From the NCBI RefSeq assembly GCF_003086775.1, contig NZ_CP026001.1:4244125-4308124 (forward strand): a stretch of DNA of 64,000 nucleotides. Direction: 5' to 3'. Position numbers and translations under genes: made by a program. The notes beneath the pieces were generated by a model that made no database searches, was not told the DNA's origin, and worked only from the letters and a program-made list of their open reading frames with translations. This DNA is from Stenotrophomonas sp. ZAC14D1_NAIMI4_1 (lineage in GTDB: Bacteria; Pseudomonadota; Gammaproteobacteria; Xanthomonadales; Xanthomonadaceae). Of the stretch, positions 27,559 through 37,640 are shown piece after piece. Each line of letters begins with the position of its first letter. Positions within the stretch are counted from its first letter, which is position 1.

Positions 27559-29430
27559 ATGTCCGCAAATGAATCCCCCGCGGGCGCACGCCCCGGACGC
27601 GCTGAAACCCCTCCGGCCGATCATTGGCAGCGCTGGGCCAGTGCCCCGGCCGCCGCCGCGCCCAGTCTTGCCGTGGTCCCCTCCGCACCGGCAGATGCGA
27701 CCGACGGACTGGCGACGCCGCCGCCGCTGCCGTCCGCGCCGATGGATGCAGACAACAGCAGTGATGCCCCGGCGCCGTCCGACTCGCCGTACCGCGTGCT
27801 GATCGTCGAAGACGACCGCGCCCAGGCCCTGTTCGCACAGAGCGTGCTGCACGGTGCCGGCATGCAGGCGGAGGTGCTGTCCCACGCCGATGGCGTACAG
27901 CAGGCGATCCGCGAACAGCGCCCCGACCTGATCCTGATGGACCTGCACCTGCCGGGCCTGGATGGCATGCGGCTGACCGCGATGATCCGCCAGCAGCCGG
28001 GCATGCAGCTGCTGCCGATCGTCTTCCTCAGTGGCGACCCGGACCCGGAGCGCCAGTTCGAAGTGCTCGACAGCGGCGCCGACGATTACCTGAGCAAGCC
28101 GATCCGCCCGCGCCACCTGATCGCGGCCGTGGCCAACCGCATCCGCCGCGCCCGCGCACAGGCCGCCACCCTGCCCGGCGCCAACGGTGCGCCGGCCACC
28201 AGCAACCCGGAAACCGGCCTGCCCACCCGCCACCATGTGCTGCAGCAGCTCAACGCCGCGCTGGAACAGCGCGACCGTGGCGGCGTGTTCTTCGTGGAAA
28301 TCTCCAGCGCGCTGGGCCTGCGCGAGCGCTATGGCTACGCCGCCTTCGAGCGGCTGATGGTGCAGGCCGGCCAGCGCCTGGCCGAGGCCGGCCACCCGCA
28401 CCTGCTGGCACGCCTGAACGACAACAGCTTCCTGCTGCTGGCCCGCGGTGCCGACGAGGAAAGCCTGGAAGGCATCGCCGCCGCGCTGCGCGAACAGCTG
28501 TCCGCACGCGCCTTCGTCATCCGCGACGATGAATCGGTACACCTGCGTGGCGTGGTCGGCTATGCGCCGCTGTCGCCGGGCTTCGACGATGCCAACAGCG
28601 CGCTGGAAGCCATCGAACGCACCACCCTGCAGGCGCGCCTGCTCACCGCCGGCGTGGCCGGCCACGTGCATCGCCAGGCGATGACCGAGCAGGAACACCT
28701 GGCCCTGCTGGAAGGCCAGCTGGAACTGGCCTACCAGCCGATCGTGGCCGTGGCCGGTGGTGATACCGCGCAGTACCAGCTGCTGCTGCGCCTGCGCCAG
28801 GCCGATGGCACCGTGCTCACCGCCGGCCAGGTCATTCCGGCGGCCGAAGCGGCCGGCCGCATCGCCGATCTGGACCAGCAGGTGCTGGAGCATGCGATGG
28901 GCCTGCTCGACCTGTACCGCCACGCGACGCAGCCGCTGAACCTGTTCGTCTCGCAGTCGCTGCGCACGCTGCAGCGCGATGCCTTCGCCGATTGGCTGCT
29001 GGAATCGCTGCAGCAGCGCGACCTGCCCGGCAGCGCGCTGGTGATCGACGTGCGCCTGCCCGACGCGCTCATCCATACCGTGCCGCTGCAGCAGTTCTGC
29101 CAGCGCATGGCCAGTGCCGGCGTGCGCTTCTGCCTGAGCCAGTTCGAGCCCGGCAGCGAAGCCGATGCCCTGCTCACCCAGCTGCCGCTGTCGTTCGTGC
29201 GCATGGCCGCGCGCTTCTCCAGCAGCCATTCCAACCCGGGCACCCGCGAGGAACTGCGCCGGGCGATCGATCGCGCGCATGCCGCAGGCCTGCAGATCAT
29301 CGGCCAGCAGATCGAGGATCCGCAGGCAGCCGCGGCGATGTGGGTCGGTGGCGTGGACTACATCCAGGGCAACATGGTGCAGTCGGCGGGCAGCGACCTG
29401 AACTTCGACTTCCACAACGCGGTGCTCTGA
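27559..29430 (+). CDS. Response regulator with degenerate GGDEF and EAL domains
   Basis: A 623-residue signalling protein. Residues 1-75 are a disordered Ala/Pro-rich leader. Residues 78-195 are a receiver domain: acidic pair in VLIVEDDRAQ, phosphoacceptor Asp near 128 in LILMDLHLPGLDG and Lys in YLSKPIRP. Residues 215-370 resemble a GGDEF domain (NPETGLPTRHHVLQQL) but the signature loop reads LNDNSFLLL, so no cyclase activity is expected. Residues 375-623 resemble an EAL domain, but the EAL triplet is replaced in YQLLLRLR and the metal-binding residues are largely missing. It therefore probably binds ligand or partner rather than making or degrading c-di-GMP. The ATG follows AGGAG. A hybrid kinase gene abuts directly. 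Confidence 0.85.
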   Translation: MSANESPAGARPGRAETPPADHWQRWASAPAAAAPSLAVVPSAPADATDGLATPPPLPSAPMDADNSSDAPAPSDSPYRVLIVEDDRAQALFAQSVLHGAGMQAEVLSHADGVQQAIREQRPDLILMDLHLPGLDGMRLTAMIRQQPGMQLLPIVFLSGDPDPERQFEVLDSGADDYLSKPIRPRHLIAAVANRIRRARAQAATLPGANGAPATSNPETGLPTRHHVLQQLNAALEQRDRGGVFFVEISSALGLRERYGYAAFERLMVQAGQRLAEAGHPHLLARLNDNSFLLLARGADEESLEGIAAALREQLSARAFVIRDDESVHLRGVVGYAPLSPGFDDANSALEAIERTTLQARLLTAGVAGHVHRQAMTEQEHLALLEGQLELAYQPIVAVAGGDTAQYQLLLRLRQADGTVLTAGQVIPAAEAAGRIADLDQQVLEHAMGLLDLYRHATQPLNLFVSQSLRTLQRDAFADWLLESLQQRDLPGSALVIDVRLPDALIHTVPLQQFCQRMASAGVRFCLSQFEPGSEADALLTQLPLSFVRMAARFSSSHSNPGTREELRRAIDRAHAAGLQIIGQQIEDPQAAAAMWVGGVDYIQGNMVQSAGSDLNFDFHNAVL

Positions 29431-31595
<2,165 letters not shown>

Positions 31596-31599
<4 letters not shown>

Positions 31600-31685
31600 C
31601 GCCGAGCTTGCTCGACTGCCGTTCTGTAGAGTCGAGCCATGCTCGACTGCTGTTGGAAGACGCAGTCGAGCAAGCTCGACTCTAC
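31596..31685. repeat. SMAG cluster: one copy supplying the kinase stop codon, then an inverted pair
   Basis: GTAGCGCCGAGC / GCTCGAC begins at the kinase stop codon (TAG at bases 2-4 of the element). It is followed by GTAGAGTCGAGC / GCTCGAC and its inverted counterpart ending CTAC, in the gap convergent with bfr. Confidence 0.85.
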
Positions 31686-31693
31686 ATGTTGAA

Positions 31694-32164
31694 TCAGTCT
31701 TCCAGCTTGCTCAGCAGGTACTTCGGCTCGCCGATGCGCTCGACCAGGTCCAGCTGGGTTTCCAGCCAGTCGATGTGCTCTTCCTCGGCATCGAGGATGC
31801 TGGTGAACAACGAACGGCTCACGTAGTCGCCCACCGAATCGGCGTAAGCCACGGCGTTGCGCAGCACCACCACGCCGTCCTGTTCCAGCGACAGGTCACA
31901 CTGCAGCATTTCCGGCGGGTTCTCGCCGATGCGCAGCTTGCCCAGCGCCTGGAAGTTCGGCAGGCCTTCAAGGAACAGGATGCGGTCGGACAGCGCGTCG
32001 GCGCGCTTCATCGCGTGGATCGATTCCTTGTACTCGTACTCCGCCAGTTCCTTGATGCCCCAGTTCTTGAACATCTTGGCGTGCAGGAAGTACTGGTTGA
32101 TCGCGGTCAGCTCGTTGAAGAGGACCTTGTTGAGGAATTCGATGACCTTGGCGTCGCCTTTCAT
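31694..32164 (-). CDS. bfr: Bacterioferritin, heme-binding type with incomplete ferroxidase centre
   Basis: Iron-storage protein forming a 24-subunit shell. 156 residues, the usual length. Met52, the axial ligand for the inter-subunit heme, is present (SIHAMKRAD). Of the six ferroxidase ligands, Glu18, Glu94, Glu127 and His130 are present, but position 51 is Ala instead of Glu and position 54 is Arg instead of His. Heteropolymeric bacterioferritins with one heme-type and one ferroxidase-type subunit are known, and this would fit the heme type. The cognate ferredoxin Bfd is encoded about 0.8 kb away on the same strand, with an unrelated gene on the opposite strand between them. Confidence 0.93.
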   Translation of the reverse strand: MKGDAKVIEFLNKVLFNELTAINQYFLHAKMFKNWGIKELAEYEYKESIHAMKRADALSDRILFLEGLPNFQALGKLRIGENPPEMLQCDLSLEQDGVVVLRNAVAYADSVGDYVSRSLFTSILDAEEEHIDWLETQLDLVERIGEPKYLLSKLED

Positions 32165-32298
32165 GGCTGGCTCCTAGCGCTGAGAACGCGGGCACTGTAC
32201 CCGGTTCGCCGCCGCCGTGAAGGAACGCGAATCGTGCTCATTGGCGGGTTCGCCCCGCCACCGAAGCTGGCATGCTGGGCGGCCCCTCCCCCTGCGCG

Positions 32299-32919
32299 AT
32301 GGACATGAGCGACGATTCCAACGACCCCTGGCAGCCGGTGCGTGCCTTCGTCGCCCTGCGCATGGACGCCGACGCCTTCGAGGCGGTGCTGTACCGCGAT
32401 GCGGCGCTGGCGGCGGCTCTGGAAGCGGCGCGACCGCTGCCGGCCTGGCTGCCGCTGCCCGACCTCTACAGCTGGGCCTGCTCGCTGGACCTGGCCCGCG
32501 CCGATGACCTGCTCAACCTGCGCAGCGTGCTGGCGCAGGTGCTGCCTGGCGGTGAAGGGGAAGTGGAGGTCGACCAGGCCGCAAGGAAGGCGGCCGACGC
32601 ACGCGACCGCGCCCTGCGGTCTGCACAGCCGCGCTGGCTGTCACTGGATGAAGGCTATCTCGCGCACTGGCTGGCCGGACACGGCGAAGACGCGCCAGAC
32701 GTCCTGCGGGCCGCATTGCAGGCCCACATCCGCGCGCATTTCCTTTCGGTCAAGCGACCACCGCGCTGGCTGCAGGAAGCGGCGTGGCCGATCGAGCAGG
32801 GGCATCCCTTGCGGTTCATCGGCCAATTGCCGTTGGGCGATCACGCGCACGATGACGCGTTTGTCTATGTGTTCCAGCGTGGGGATGGGAGCTGCTGGAC
32901 GATCGTCCAGCACGCCTGA
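32299..32919 (+). CDS. Protein of unknown function between bfr and bfd
   Basis: A soluble protein of 206 residues from the chosen ATG (MDMSDDSNDPWQPVRAF); another in-frame ATG nine codons upstream cannot be excluded and neither has a strong ribosome binding site. It is rich in Trp, Leu and Ala, with a helical first half (FEAVLYRDAALAAALEAARP) and a C-terminal segment ending DAFVYVFQRGDGSCWTIVQ that looks like a beta hairpin. I do not recognise a family. Codon use matches neighbours. It lies opposite to and between bfr and bfd, 7 bp from the end of bfd. Confidence 0.62.
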   Translation: MDMSDDSNDPWQPVRAFVALRMDADAFEAVLYRDAALAAALEAARPLPAWLPLPDLYSWACSLDLARADDLLNLRSVLAQVLPGGEGEVEVDQAARKAADARDRALRSAQPRWLSLDEGYLAHWLAGHGEDAPDVLRAALQAHIRAHFLSVKRPPRWLQEAAWPIEQGHPLRFIGQLPLGDHAHDDAFVYVFQRGDGSCWTIVQHA

Positions 32920-32926
32920 ACCGGGC

Positions 32927-33133
32927 TCAGGCGGCCTGCAGGCCCAGCACCGGCAGCGGCAGGTCGTGGGTGGCCAGCGCCTTGGCCAGCAGATCGCCGG
33001 CCATGTCCAGGCAGGAACCGCAGGTCGCGCCACAACCGGTACGCATGGTCAGCTCGCCCACCGTGGTGACGCCATGGCTGGCGGCCTCGCGGATCTGGTG
33101 GTCGGTGACTCCGTTGCAGATGCAGACGTACAC
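32927..33133 (-). CDS. bfd: Bacterioferritin-associated ferredoxin
   Basis: A 68-residue [2Fe-2S] protein that reduces the iron core of bacterioferritin to release Fe2+. The four cluster ligands are Cys4, Cys6, Cys38 and Cys41 (MYVCICNGVTDHQIREA and CGATCGSCLDMA), exactly the Bfd spacing. Upstream is a strong promoter overlapped by an 11-bp perfect inverted repeat containing GAGAATGGTT, which may be an iron-responsive operator. Bfd in E. coli and Pseudomonas is induced under iron limitation. Confidence 0.95.
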   Translation of the reverse strand: MYVCICNGVTDHQIREAASHGVTTVGELTMRTGCGATCGSCLDMAGDLLAKALATHDLPLPVLGLQAA

Positions 33134-33175
33134 AGGCGGGAACCGGGCTGACAGGCCAGAAGCGGCCTGGTGCCC

Positions 33176-33204
33176 ATTCCAATGGAAACGAGAATGGTTG
33201 TCAA
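33176..33204 (-). promoter_or_regulatory. Promoter of bfd
   Basis: On the minus strand a perfect TTGACA is spaced 17 bp from TGGAAT. The predicted leader is about 35 nt. Confidence 0.65.
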
Positions 33205-33226
33205 TCAGAGACCTGAACCATTCTCG
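33189..33226. promoter_or_regulatory. Inverted repeat over the bfd promoter, possible Fur site
   Basis: CGAGAATGGTT and its exact complement AACCATTCTCG, 16 bp apart, cover the -35 region and most of the spacer. The half-sites contain GAGAAT/ATTCTC, as in Fur boxes of related bacteria. It could alternatively act as a weak hairpin terminator of rppH, but no T-run follows. Confidence 0.4.
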
Positions 33227-33241
33227 CTACCGTTCATCCAC

Positions 33242-33862
33242 TCAGCTGGAGGGCGCGTCGCCCTGCGCCTTGCGTGGCCAGTAACCCTTGCTGCGCGGGC
33301 GCTTGCGGGGGCGGTCGTGGCCCGCGGTATTGCCCGGCATCCAGGCCTCGGCCGCGGTCTTGGGCATGGCGGTCACCCCCTGCCCGGCCACCCCGCGCGC
33401 CAACGGCGCCAGGTGGCGCAAGGCACGCGCATAGACCCCCCGCTTGAACATCACCACGTGCTCGACCGGGTACCAGAAATCGACCCAGCGCCAGTTGTCG
33501 AACTCGGGCGAGTCGGTATGGTCCAGCCGCACATGCGATTCATCGCCGGTGAGGCGCAGCAGGAACCAGACCTGCTTCTGGCCGATGCAGACCTGCCGCT
33601 CGTTACGGCGGATGGCCCGGGCCGGCAGCTTGTAGCGCAGCCAGCCCGGTGTCGCCCCCAGCACTTCTACGTGCTCGGGCAGCAGGCCGGTCTCTTCCTG
33701 CAGTTCACGATACATGGCCTCGACCGGGGTCTCGTCGGTGTTCATGCCACCCTGCGGGAACTGCCAGCCATCCCGGCGCACGCGTCGTGCCCAGAACACC
33801 TGCCCGTCCTGCCGCATCAGCACGATGCCGACGTTCGGTCGATAGCCGTCCGGATCGATCAC
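33242..33862 (-). CDS. rppH: RNA pyrophosphohydrolase
   Basis: Converts the 5' triphosphate of mRNAs to a monophosphate, starting RNase E-dependent decay. 206 residues; the Nudix box [20 protein letters not shown] is intact, and the N-terminus [15 protein letters not shown] is typical of RppH. Compared with the E. coli protein (176 residues) it has a basic C-terminal extension rich in Arg, Lys and Pro ([15 protein letters not shown]) that could contact RNA. Cytoplasmic. Monocistronic, 108 bp upstream of bfd on the same strand. Confidence 0.94.
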   Translation of the reverse strand: MIDPDGYRPNVGIVLMRQDGQVFWARRVRRDGWQFPQGGMNTDETPVEAMYRELQEETGLLPEHVEVLGATPGWLRYKLPARAIRRNERQVCIGQKQVWFLLRLTGDESHVRLDHTDSPEFDNWRWVDFWYPVEHVVMFKRGVYARALRHLAPLARGVAGQGVTAMPKTAAEAWMPGNTAGHDRPRKRPRSKGYWPRKAQGDAPSS

Positions 33863-33940
33863 GATGCGGACTCCTAAGAAAATCTACTGGTCGGGACTAT
33901 CCCATGCCGTCTGTCGGCCCACAAGCTCGGCACAAAAGTG

Positions 33941-33969
33941 TTGACAGGCCCGATACACATGAGCAGAAT
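33941..33969 (+). promoter_or_regulatory. Promoter of the tRNA-Met / tRNA-Gln unit
   Basis: A perfect TTGACA is spaced 17 bp from CAGAAT; transcription would start about 7 bp before the mature tRNA-Met. Confidence 0.7.
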
Positions 33970-33983
33970 AGCTGGCTCACCGA

Positions 33984-34060
33984 GGCTATGTAGCTCAGCC
34001 GGTTAGAGCACAGCACTCATAATGCTGGGGTCGGTGGTTCGAGTCCACCCATAGCCACCA
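33984..34060 (+). tRNA. tRNA-Met (CAT), elongator
   Basis: 77 nt with encoded CCA. Acceptor stem GGCTATG / CATAGCC, D arm with AGCTCAG, anticodon loop CTCATAA and T arm GGTTCGAGTCC. The G1-C72 pair and the close match to elongator tRNA-Met, rather than the C1:A72 mismatch of the initiator, identify it as the elongator species. Confidence 0.92.
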
Positions 34061-34118
34061 CACTGAAAATCAAGTTGTTTTTCAGCGTGAAAAGTGACAA
34101 AATAGTTTTTCGTTACAT

Positions 34119-34192
34119 TGCCCCTTAGCCAAGCGGTAAGGCACCTGACTCTGACTCAGGCATCGGTGGTTCGAATCCATCAGGGGCAGCCA
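34119..34192 (+). tRNA. tRNA-Gln (CTG)
   Basis: 74 nt including CCA. Acceptor stem TGCCCCT / AGGGGCA with discriminator G, D arm AGCCAAGCGGTAAGGC, anticodon stem CCTGA / TCAGG with loop CTCTGAC, T loop GTTCGAATC. It follows tRNA-Met by 58 bp and shares its transcript. Confidence 0.92.
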
Positions 34193-34245
34193 AATAAAAA
34201 AGCAAAAAGCCTGATCGAAAGATCAGGCTTTTTGCTTTTTTATTT
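34192..34245 (+). terminator. Strong rho-independent terminator of the tRNA unit
   Basis: A near-perfect 25-bp hairpin, AAAGCCTGATC-GAAA-GATCAGGCTTT with flanking complementary A and T runs, directly after the tRNA-Gln CCA. It is symmetrical enough to work in both directions. Confidence 0.9.
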
Positions 34246-34285
34246 GGTCGCGCATTCCTCCTGATCCCCACGCCTGTCGGCGAGC

Positions 34286-34309
34286 CCCCTTGAACATCAA
34301 GGGGGCTCC
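34286..34309. repeat. Hairpin GCCCCCTTG / CAAGGGGGC
   Basis: A 9-bp perfect stem with a 5-nt loop in the tRNA-rpsI gap. No T-run follows on either strand; function not evident. Confidence 0.45.
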
Positions 34310-34350
34310 TCTCCAGAGAGAACCCCAGGGTCGGACATGCAAAAAGACGG

Positions 34351-34373
34351 GTAGTGCCGGCCGCTGGCCGGCA
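34351..34373 (+). repeat. SMAG palindrome
   Basis: GTAGTGCCGGCCGCTGGCCGGC, one of the commonest repeat variants in this window. Confidence 0.85.
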
Positions 34374-34401
34374 ACTTCGAGATCCATGATCGCAGAACGA
34401 C

Positions 34402-34434
34402 AAAAGCCCGGCCGAAGCCGGGCTTTTGCTTTTC
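34402..34434 (-). terminator. Terminator of the rplM-rpsI operon
   Basis: AAAAGCCCGGC / GCCGGGCTTTT hairpin with flanking T runs on both strands, about 45 bp after the rpsI stop codon. Confidence 0.8.
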
Positions 34435-34476
34435 CAACCAGCGGGCTCCCGAAGGAGCCCAACCAGGCGCGGTAAA

Positions 34477-34869
34477 TCAGCGCTTGGAGAACTGGGTGGC
34501 GCGGCGGGCCTTGTGCAGACCGACCTTCTTACGCTCGACTTCACGGGCGTCACGGGTCACGAAGCCAGCCTTGCGCAGCTCGGACTTCAGGGTTTCGTCG
34601 TACTCGACCAGAGCACGGGCGATGCCCAGACGGATCGCACCGGCCTGGCCGGTGGTGCCGCCGCCAGCGGCGGTGACCAGGATGTCGAAGCTTTCGGTGT
34701 TCTTGGTCAGCTCGAGCGGCTGGCGCACGATCATGCGCGCGGTCTCACGACCGAAGAACTCGTCCAGCGGACGGCCATTGACGGTGATGTTGCCCGTACC
34801 CTTGCGCAGGAACACGCGAGCGGTGGAGGACTTGCGGCGGCCAGTGCCGTAGTTTTGAGTGATAGCCAT
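34477..34869 (-). CDS. rpsI: 30S ribosomal protein S9
   Basis: Small-subunit protein whose C-terminal tail reaches the P-site tRNA. 130 residues; the N-terminus [15 protein letters not shown], the central [18 protein letters not shown] and the basic tail ending QFSKR with the conserved final Lys-Arg are all as expected. Located 2 bp after rplM in the usual L13-S9 operon. Confidence 0.98.
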   Translation of the reverse strand: MAITQNYGTGRRKSSTARVFLRKGTGNITVNGRPLDEFFGRETARMIVRQPLELTKNTESFDILVTAAGGGTTGQAGAIRLGIARALVEYDETLKSELRKAGFVTRDAREVERKKVGLHKARRATQFSKR

Positions 34870-34871
34870 GA

Positions 34872-35300
34872 TTAGATATCCAGAACCTGCGGCTGCTGTG
34901 CGGCGTGCGGATGCTCAGTGCCGGCGTAGACCTTGAGCTTGCGGTACATCTGGCGACCCAGCGGGCCCTTCGGCAGCATGCCCTTGACGGCAGTCTCGAT
35001 GACGCGCTCCGGGTGACGCTCCAGCGCCTGGGCCAGGGATTCGGTCTTCAGGTTGCCGATGTAACCGGTGAAACGGTGATACATCTTGTCCTGCAGCTTC
35101 TTGCCGGTGACGGCAATCTTTTCTGCATTGATGACGACCAGGTAGTCGCCGGTATCAACATGGGGGGTGTAGACCGGCTTGTGCTTGCCACGCAGACGGC
35201 GGGCCAGCTCGGTGCAGAGACGGCCCAGGGTCTTGCCCTCGGCGTCGACGAGGTACCAGTCGCGCTGGACGGTCTCGTTCTTGGCAGTGAAAGTGCTCAT
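34872..35300 (-). CDS. rplM: 50S ribosomal protein L13
   Basis: Early-assembly large-subunit protein. 142 residues, matching E. coli L13 throughout ([57 protein letters not shown]). First gene of the rplM-rpsI operon, with a good promoter about 90 bp upstream. Confidence 0.98.
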   Translation of the reverse strand: MSTFTAKNETVQRDWYLVDAEGKTLGRLCTELARRLRGKHKPVYTPHVDTGDYLVVINAEKIAVTGKKLQDKMYHRFTGYIGNLKTESLAQALERHPERVIETAVKGMLPKGPLGRQMYRKLKVYAGTEHPHAAQQPQVLDI

Positions 35301-35391
35301 GAAGAACTCTAGGTTAGGTCGGGCTCATTGCGGCGAAAGGCTCGCCGGAACTCTGCCACGCGTTGTGAAAAGGTGAAGCGTAAGAGGCGGG

Positions 35392-35420
35392 ATTGTACTC
35401 ACCCCGGCGCCCCGGCGCAA
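35392..35420 (-). promoter_or_regulatory. Promoter of rplM-rpsI
   Basis: On the minus strand TTGCGC is spaced 17 bp from TACAAT, preceded by a GC-rich discriminator region downstream as in many ribosomal operons. Confidence 0.55.
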
Positions 35421-35496
35421 GCCGCCCCCTGTACCGGGTTGGCAGGGGACCGGGGCCGGGCGAGAATCGGGGGTCACCCGCCCCACCCATGCCGCC

Positions 35497-36141
35497 ATGA
35501 CCGTGCTCCGCCAGACCACCCCGCTGGACCATCTGCTGACCGAGGCGCAGCGCGCCTTGGACACGGTGTTCGGCAACCCGCCGGCATCGCGCCCCTACCC
35601 GGCGGCCGAAACCGGCGAGCCGGGCATGGACACAGCGCAGCGCCGCCATGCCGCTGGCCTGATGCGGATCAACCACGTCGGCGAGGTCTGCGCGCAGGGC
35701 CTGTATTTCGGCCAGGCCGCGGTCGCCCGTGACCCCTCCACCCGCGCGCACCTGCTGGAAGCGGCGCAGGAAGAAACCGACCACCTGGCCTGGTGCGCCA
35801 CCCGGCTGGCCGAGCTGGACAGCCGCCCCAGCCTGTTCAACCCGCTGTGGTACGCCGGCAGCTACACCATCGGCACCCTGGCCGGGCTGCGCGGCGATGG
35901 CTGGAACCTCGGCTTCGTGGTCGAGACCGAGCGCCAGGTGGAAGCCCACCTGGACGAGCACCTGGTCGACCTGCCGGCCGGCGACCTGCGCAGCCGCGCG
36001 GTCATCCGGGTGATGAAGGAAGACGAGGCCCGCCATGCCGAGCACGCCGAGCAGGCCGGCGCCCGCCGCCTGCCGTTCCCGATCCCGGGCGCGATGGCCC
36101 TGGCGTCGAAGGTGATGAAGCACATTGCCTACCGGCTGTAA
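35497..36141 (+). CDS. coq7: Demethoxyubiquinone hydroxylase
   Basis: Diiron monooxygenase that hydroxylates 2-octaprenyl-3-methyl-6-methoxy-1,4-benzoquinol in ubiquinone synthesis. 214 residues; ligands lie in [41 protein letters not shown] and [12 protein letters not shown], the two EXXH motifs of the Coq7 family. Peripheral on the inner membrane. The ATG sits in a GC-rich region with no clear Shine-Dalgarno. Divergent from rplM and convergent with the Gdx exporter. Confidence 0.94.
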   Translation: MTVLRQTTPLDHLLTEAQRALDTVFGNPPASRPYPAAETGEPGMDTAQRRHAAGLMRINHVGEVCAQGLYFGQAAVARDPSTRAHLLEAAQEETDHLAWCATRLAELDSRPSLFNPLWYAGSYTIGTLAGLRGDGWNLGFVVETERQVEAHLDEHLVDLPAGDLRSRAVIRVMKEDEARHAEHAEQAGARRLPFPIPGAMALASKVMKHIAYRL

Positions 36142-36148
36142 GTCCCAG

Positions 36149-36206
36149 GTAGTGCCGGCCGCTGGCCGGCAGGATCCCAGGGTTGCCGGCCAGCGGCCGG
36201 CACTAC
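36149..36206. repeat. Inverted SMAG pair
   Basis: GTAGTGCCGGCC / GGCCGGC and its inverted copy ending CTAC, 13 bp apart, between the convergent genes coq7 and gdx. It fits a bidirectional transcription stop. Confidence 0.85.
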
Positions 36207-36209
36207 CGG

Positions 36210-36530
36210 TTAATTGGGCGACACCAGCTTCAGGCCGATCACGCCGGCCACGATCAGGCCCACGCAGGCCAGGCGCGCCGGCGACGCACTGTCGTTGAAC
36301 AGGAAAATGCCCAGCACCGCCACGCCCATGGCGCCGATGCCGGTCCAGATGGCGTAGGCCGTGCCGACCGGAATCGACTTCATTGCCTGGCTCATCAGGT
36401 ACAGGCTGATCAGGGCCGACACCACGGTGGCAGCGGTGGGCAGCGGCTTGCTGAAGCCTTCGGAGTACTTCATCCCGAGCGCGAAGCCGATTTCGAACAG
36501 GCCGGCCAGCAGCAGATAGATCCAGGGCAT
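36210..36530 (-). CDS. gdx: Small multidrug resistance family exporter, Gdx/SugE type
   Basis: Four-helix proton antiporter, dual-topology dimer. 106 residues. Glu13, the essential proton/substrate residue, lies in AGLFEIGFALGMKYSEGF; the segment SIPVGTAYAIWTGIGAMG and the C-terminal helix GLIVAGVIGLKLV match the SugE branch, now known to export guanidinium. The ATG giving MPWIYLLLAG was chosen, which puts a G-rich Shine-Dalgarno upstream; an earlier in-frame start would fall in the speD terminator. I looked for a guanidine riboswitch upstream and saw none. Confidence 0.88.
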   Translation of the reverse strand: MPWIYLLLAGLFEIGFALGMKYSEGFSKPLPTAATVVSALISLYLMSQAMKSIPVGTAYAIWTGIGAMGVAVLGIFLFNDSASPARLACVGLIVAGVIGLKLVSPN

Positions 36531-36554
36531 GGGGGGGCTCCTCACCTTGTTGAA

Positions 36555-36592
36555 GAAAAACAAAACGGCCCGGTGTTTTCACACCGGGCCGT
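36555..36592 (-). terminator. Rho-independent terminator of speD
   Basis: On the minus strand ACGGCCCGGTG-TGAAA-CACCGGGCCGT is followed by TTTGTTTTTC. It sits between speD and gdx. Confidence 0.9.
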
Positions 36593-36696
36593 GGGTCGGT
36601 ACATCACCGTGGAACTGCAAACTGCGCGAAAAGCGCGTTCCACGGGGCGGGTCGTCCCGCCTGGGTGGCGATGCCGGAGGGCATCGCGCACGGGTC

Positions 36697-37491
36697 TTAC
36701 TCGGACAGGTTGCGGCCGTGGAACAGCTCTTCGATCTCGCGCTTGAGCAGCGCTTCGATCTTCATGCGTTCCTTGAACGACAGGTTCTTGGCCTTTTCCT
36801 CGAACAGGTACTGGTCCAGGTCGAAGTCCTTCAGGTGCATCTTCGTGTGGAAGATGTTTTCCTGGTAGACGTTGACGTCGAACATCTCGTAACGCGACTT
36901 GATGTTCTTGGCCAGGAAGTTCTGGATCGAGTTGATCTTGTGATCGATGTAGTGCTTCTTGCCCTTCACATCGCGGGTGAAGCCACGGACACGGTAGTCC
37001 ATGATCACGATGTCCGATTCCAGGCTCTCGATCAGGTAGTTCAGGGCCTTCAGCGGCGAAATGACGCCACAGGTGGCCACGTCGATGTCGGCACGGAACG
37101 TCGCGATACCTTCCTGCGGATGGGTCTCCGGGTAGGTGTGGACAGTGATGTGGCTCTTGTCCATGTGCGCGACCACGGCATCGGAGATCAGCTCCTTGCC
37201 GGCCTGCTTCTTGTCGATCACCGGCTCTTCGGAGATCAGGATCGTCACCGAGGCACCCTGCGGATCGTAGTCCTGGCGGGCCACGTTCAGGATGTTCGCG
37301 CCGATGATCTCGGCGACATCGGTCAAGATTTGAGTCAGCCTGTCGGCGTTGTACTCTTCATCGATGTATTCAATGTAACGCTGACGCTCCTCTTCGGTGC
37401 GCGCGTAACACACGTCATAGATGTTGAAGCTCAGCGCCTTGGTGAGGTTGTTGAAACCCTGCAACCTCAGGCGAGGCAACGGCTTGACCAC
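36697..37491 (-). CDS. speD: S-adenosylmethionine decarboxylase proenzyme
   Basis: Supplies decarboxylated SAM for spermidine synthesis. 264 residues, the E. coli class 1B enzyme. The self-cleavage site that creates the pyruvoyl group is DKSHITVH at Ser113, and the family core [20 protein letters not shown] opens the protein. Starts with GTG, supported by AGGAAT 8 nt upstream; no ATG is available. Divergent from clp with 149 bp between their starts. Confidence 0.95.
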   Translation of the reverse strand: MVKPLPRLRLQGFNNLTKALSFNIYDVCYARTEEERQRYIEYIDEEYNADRLTQILTDVAEIIGANILNVARQDYDPQGASVTILISEEPVIDKKQAGKELISDAVVAHMDKSHITVHTYPETHPQEGIATFRADIDVATCGVISPLKALNYLIESLESDIVIMDYRVRGFTRDVKGKKHYIDHKINSIQNFLAKNIKSRYEMFDVNVYQENIFHTKMHLKDFDLDQYLFEEKAKNLSFKERMKIEALLKREIEELFHGRNLSE

Positions 37492-37640
37492 GGCGGTCGA
37501 TTCCTGTGTAAGAAGGGAAAGGGTGAATTATGGGGCAAAGTGCCCCCGGGGGGAACGTGAAGAGCTCACGACTCTGGCACACTATTTGCCCTTAACAGGT
37601 GCGCTGGTTAAGCTCCGCCATCGAACCTGTGAATCCGTTC

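Noticed and set aside
34125..34553. Minus-strand open frame across the tRNA-Gln gene
   Set aside because: It reads antisense through the tRNA, terminators and into rpsI.
35301..35391. L13 leader autoregulatory RNA
   Set aside because: No structure resembling the known leader motifs was found; the leader is short and plain.
36531..36600. Possible guanidine riboswitch before gdx
   Set aside because: The hairpin there is the speD terminator; no ACGR-loop pair (mini-ykkC) or ykkC core was seen.
37557..37569. CRP-like palindrome GTGAAGAGCTCAC between speD and clp
   Set aside because: The half-sites are separated by 5 bp, not 6 as in GTGA-N6-TCAC, so binding is doubtful.
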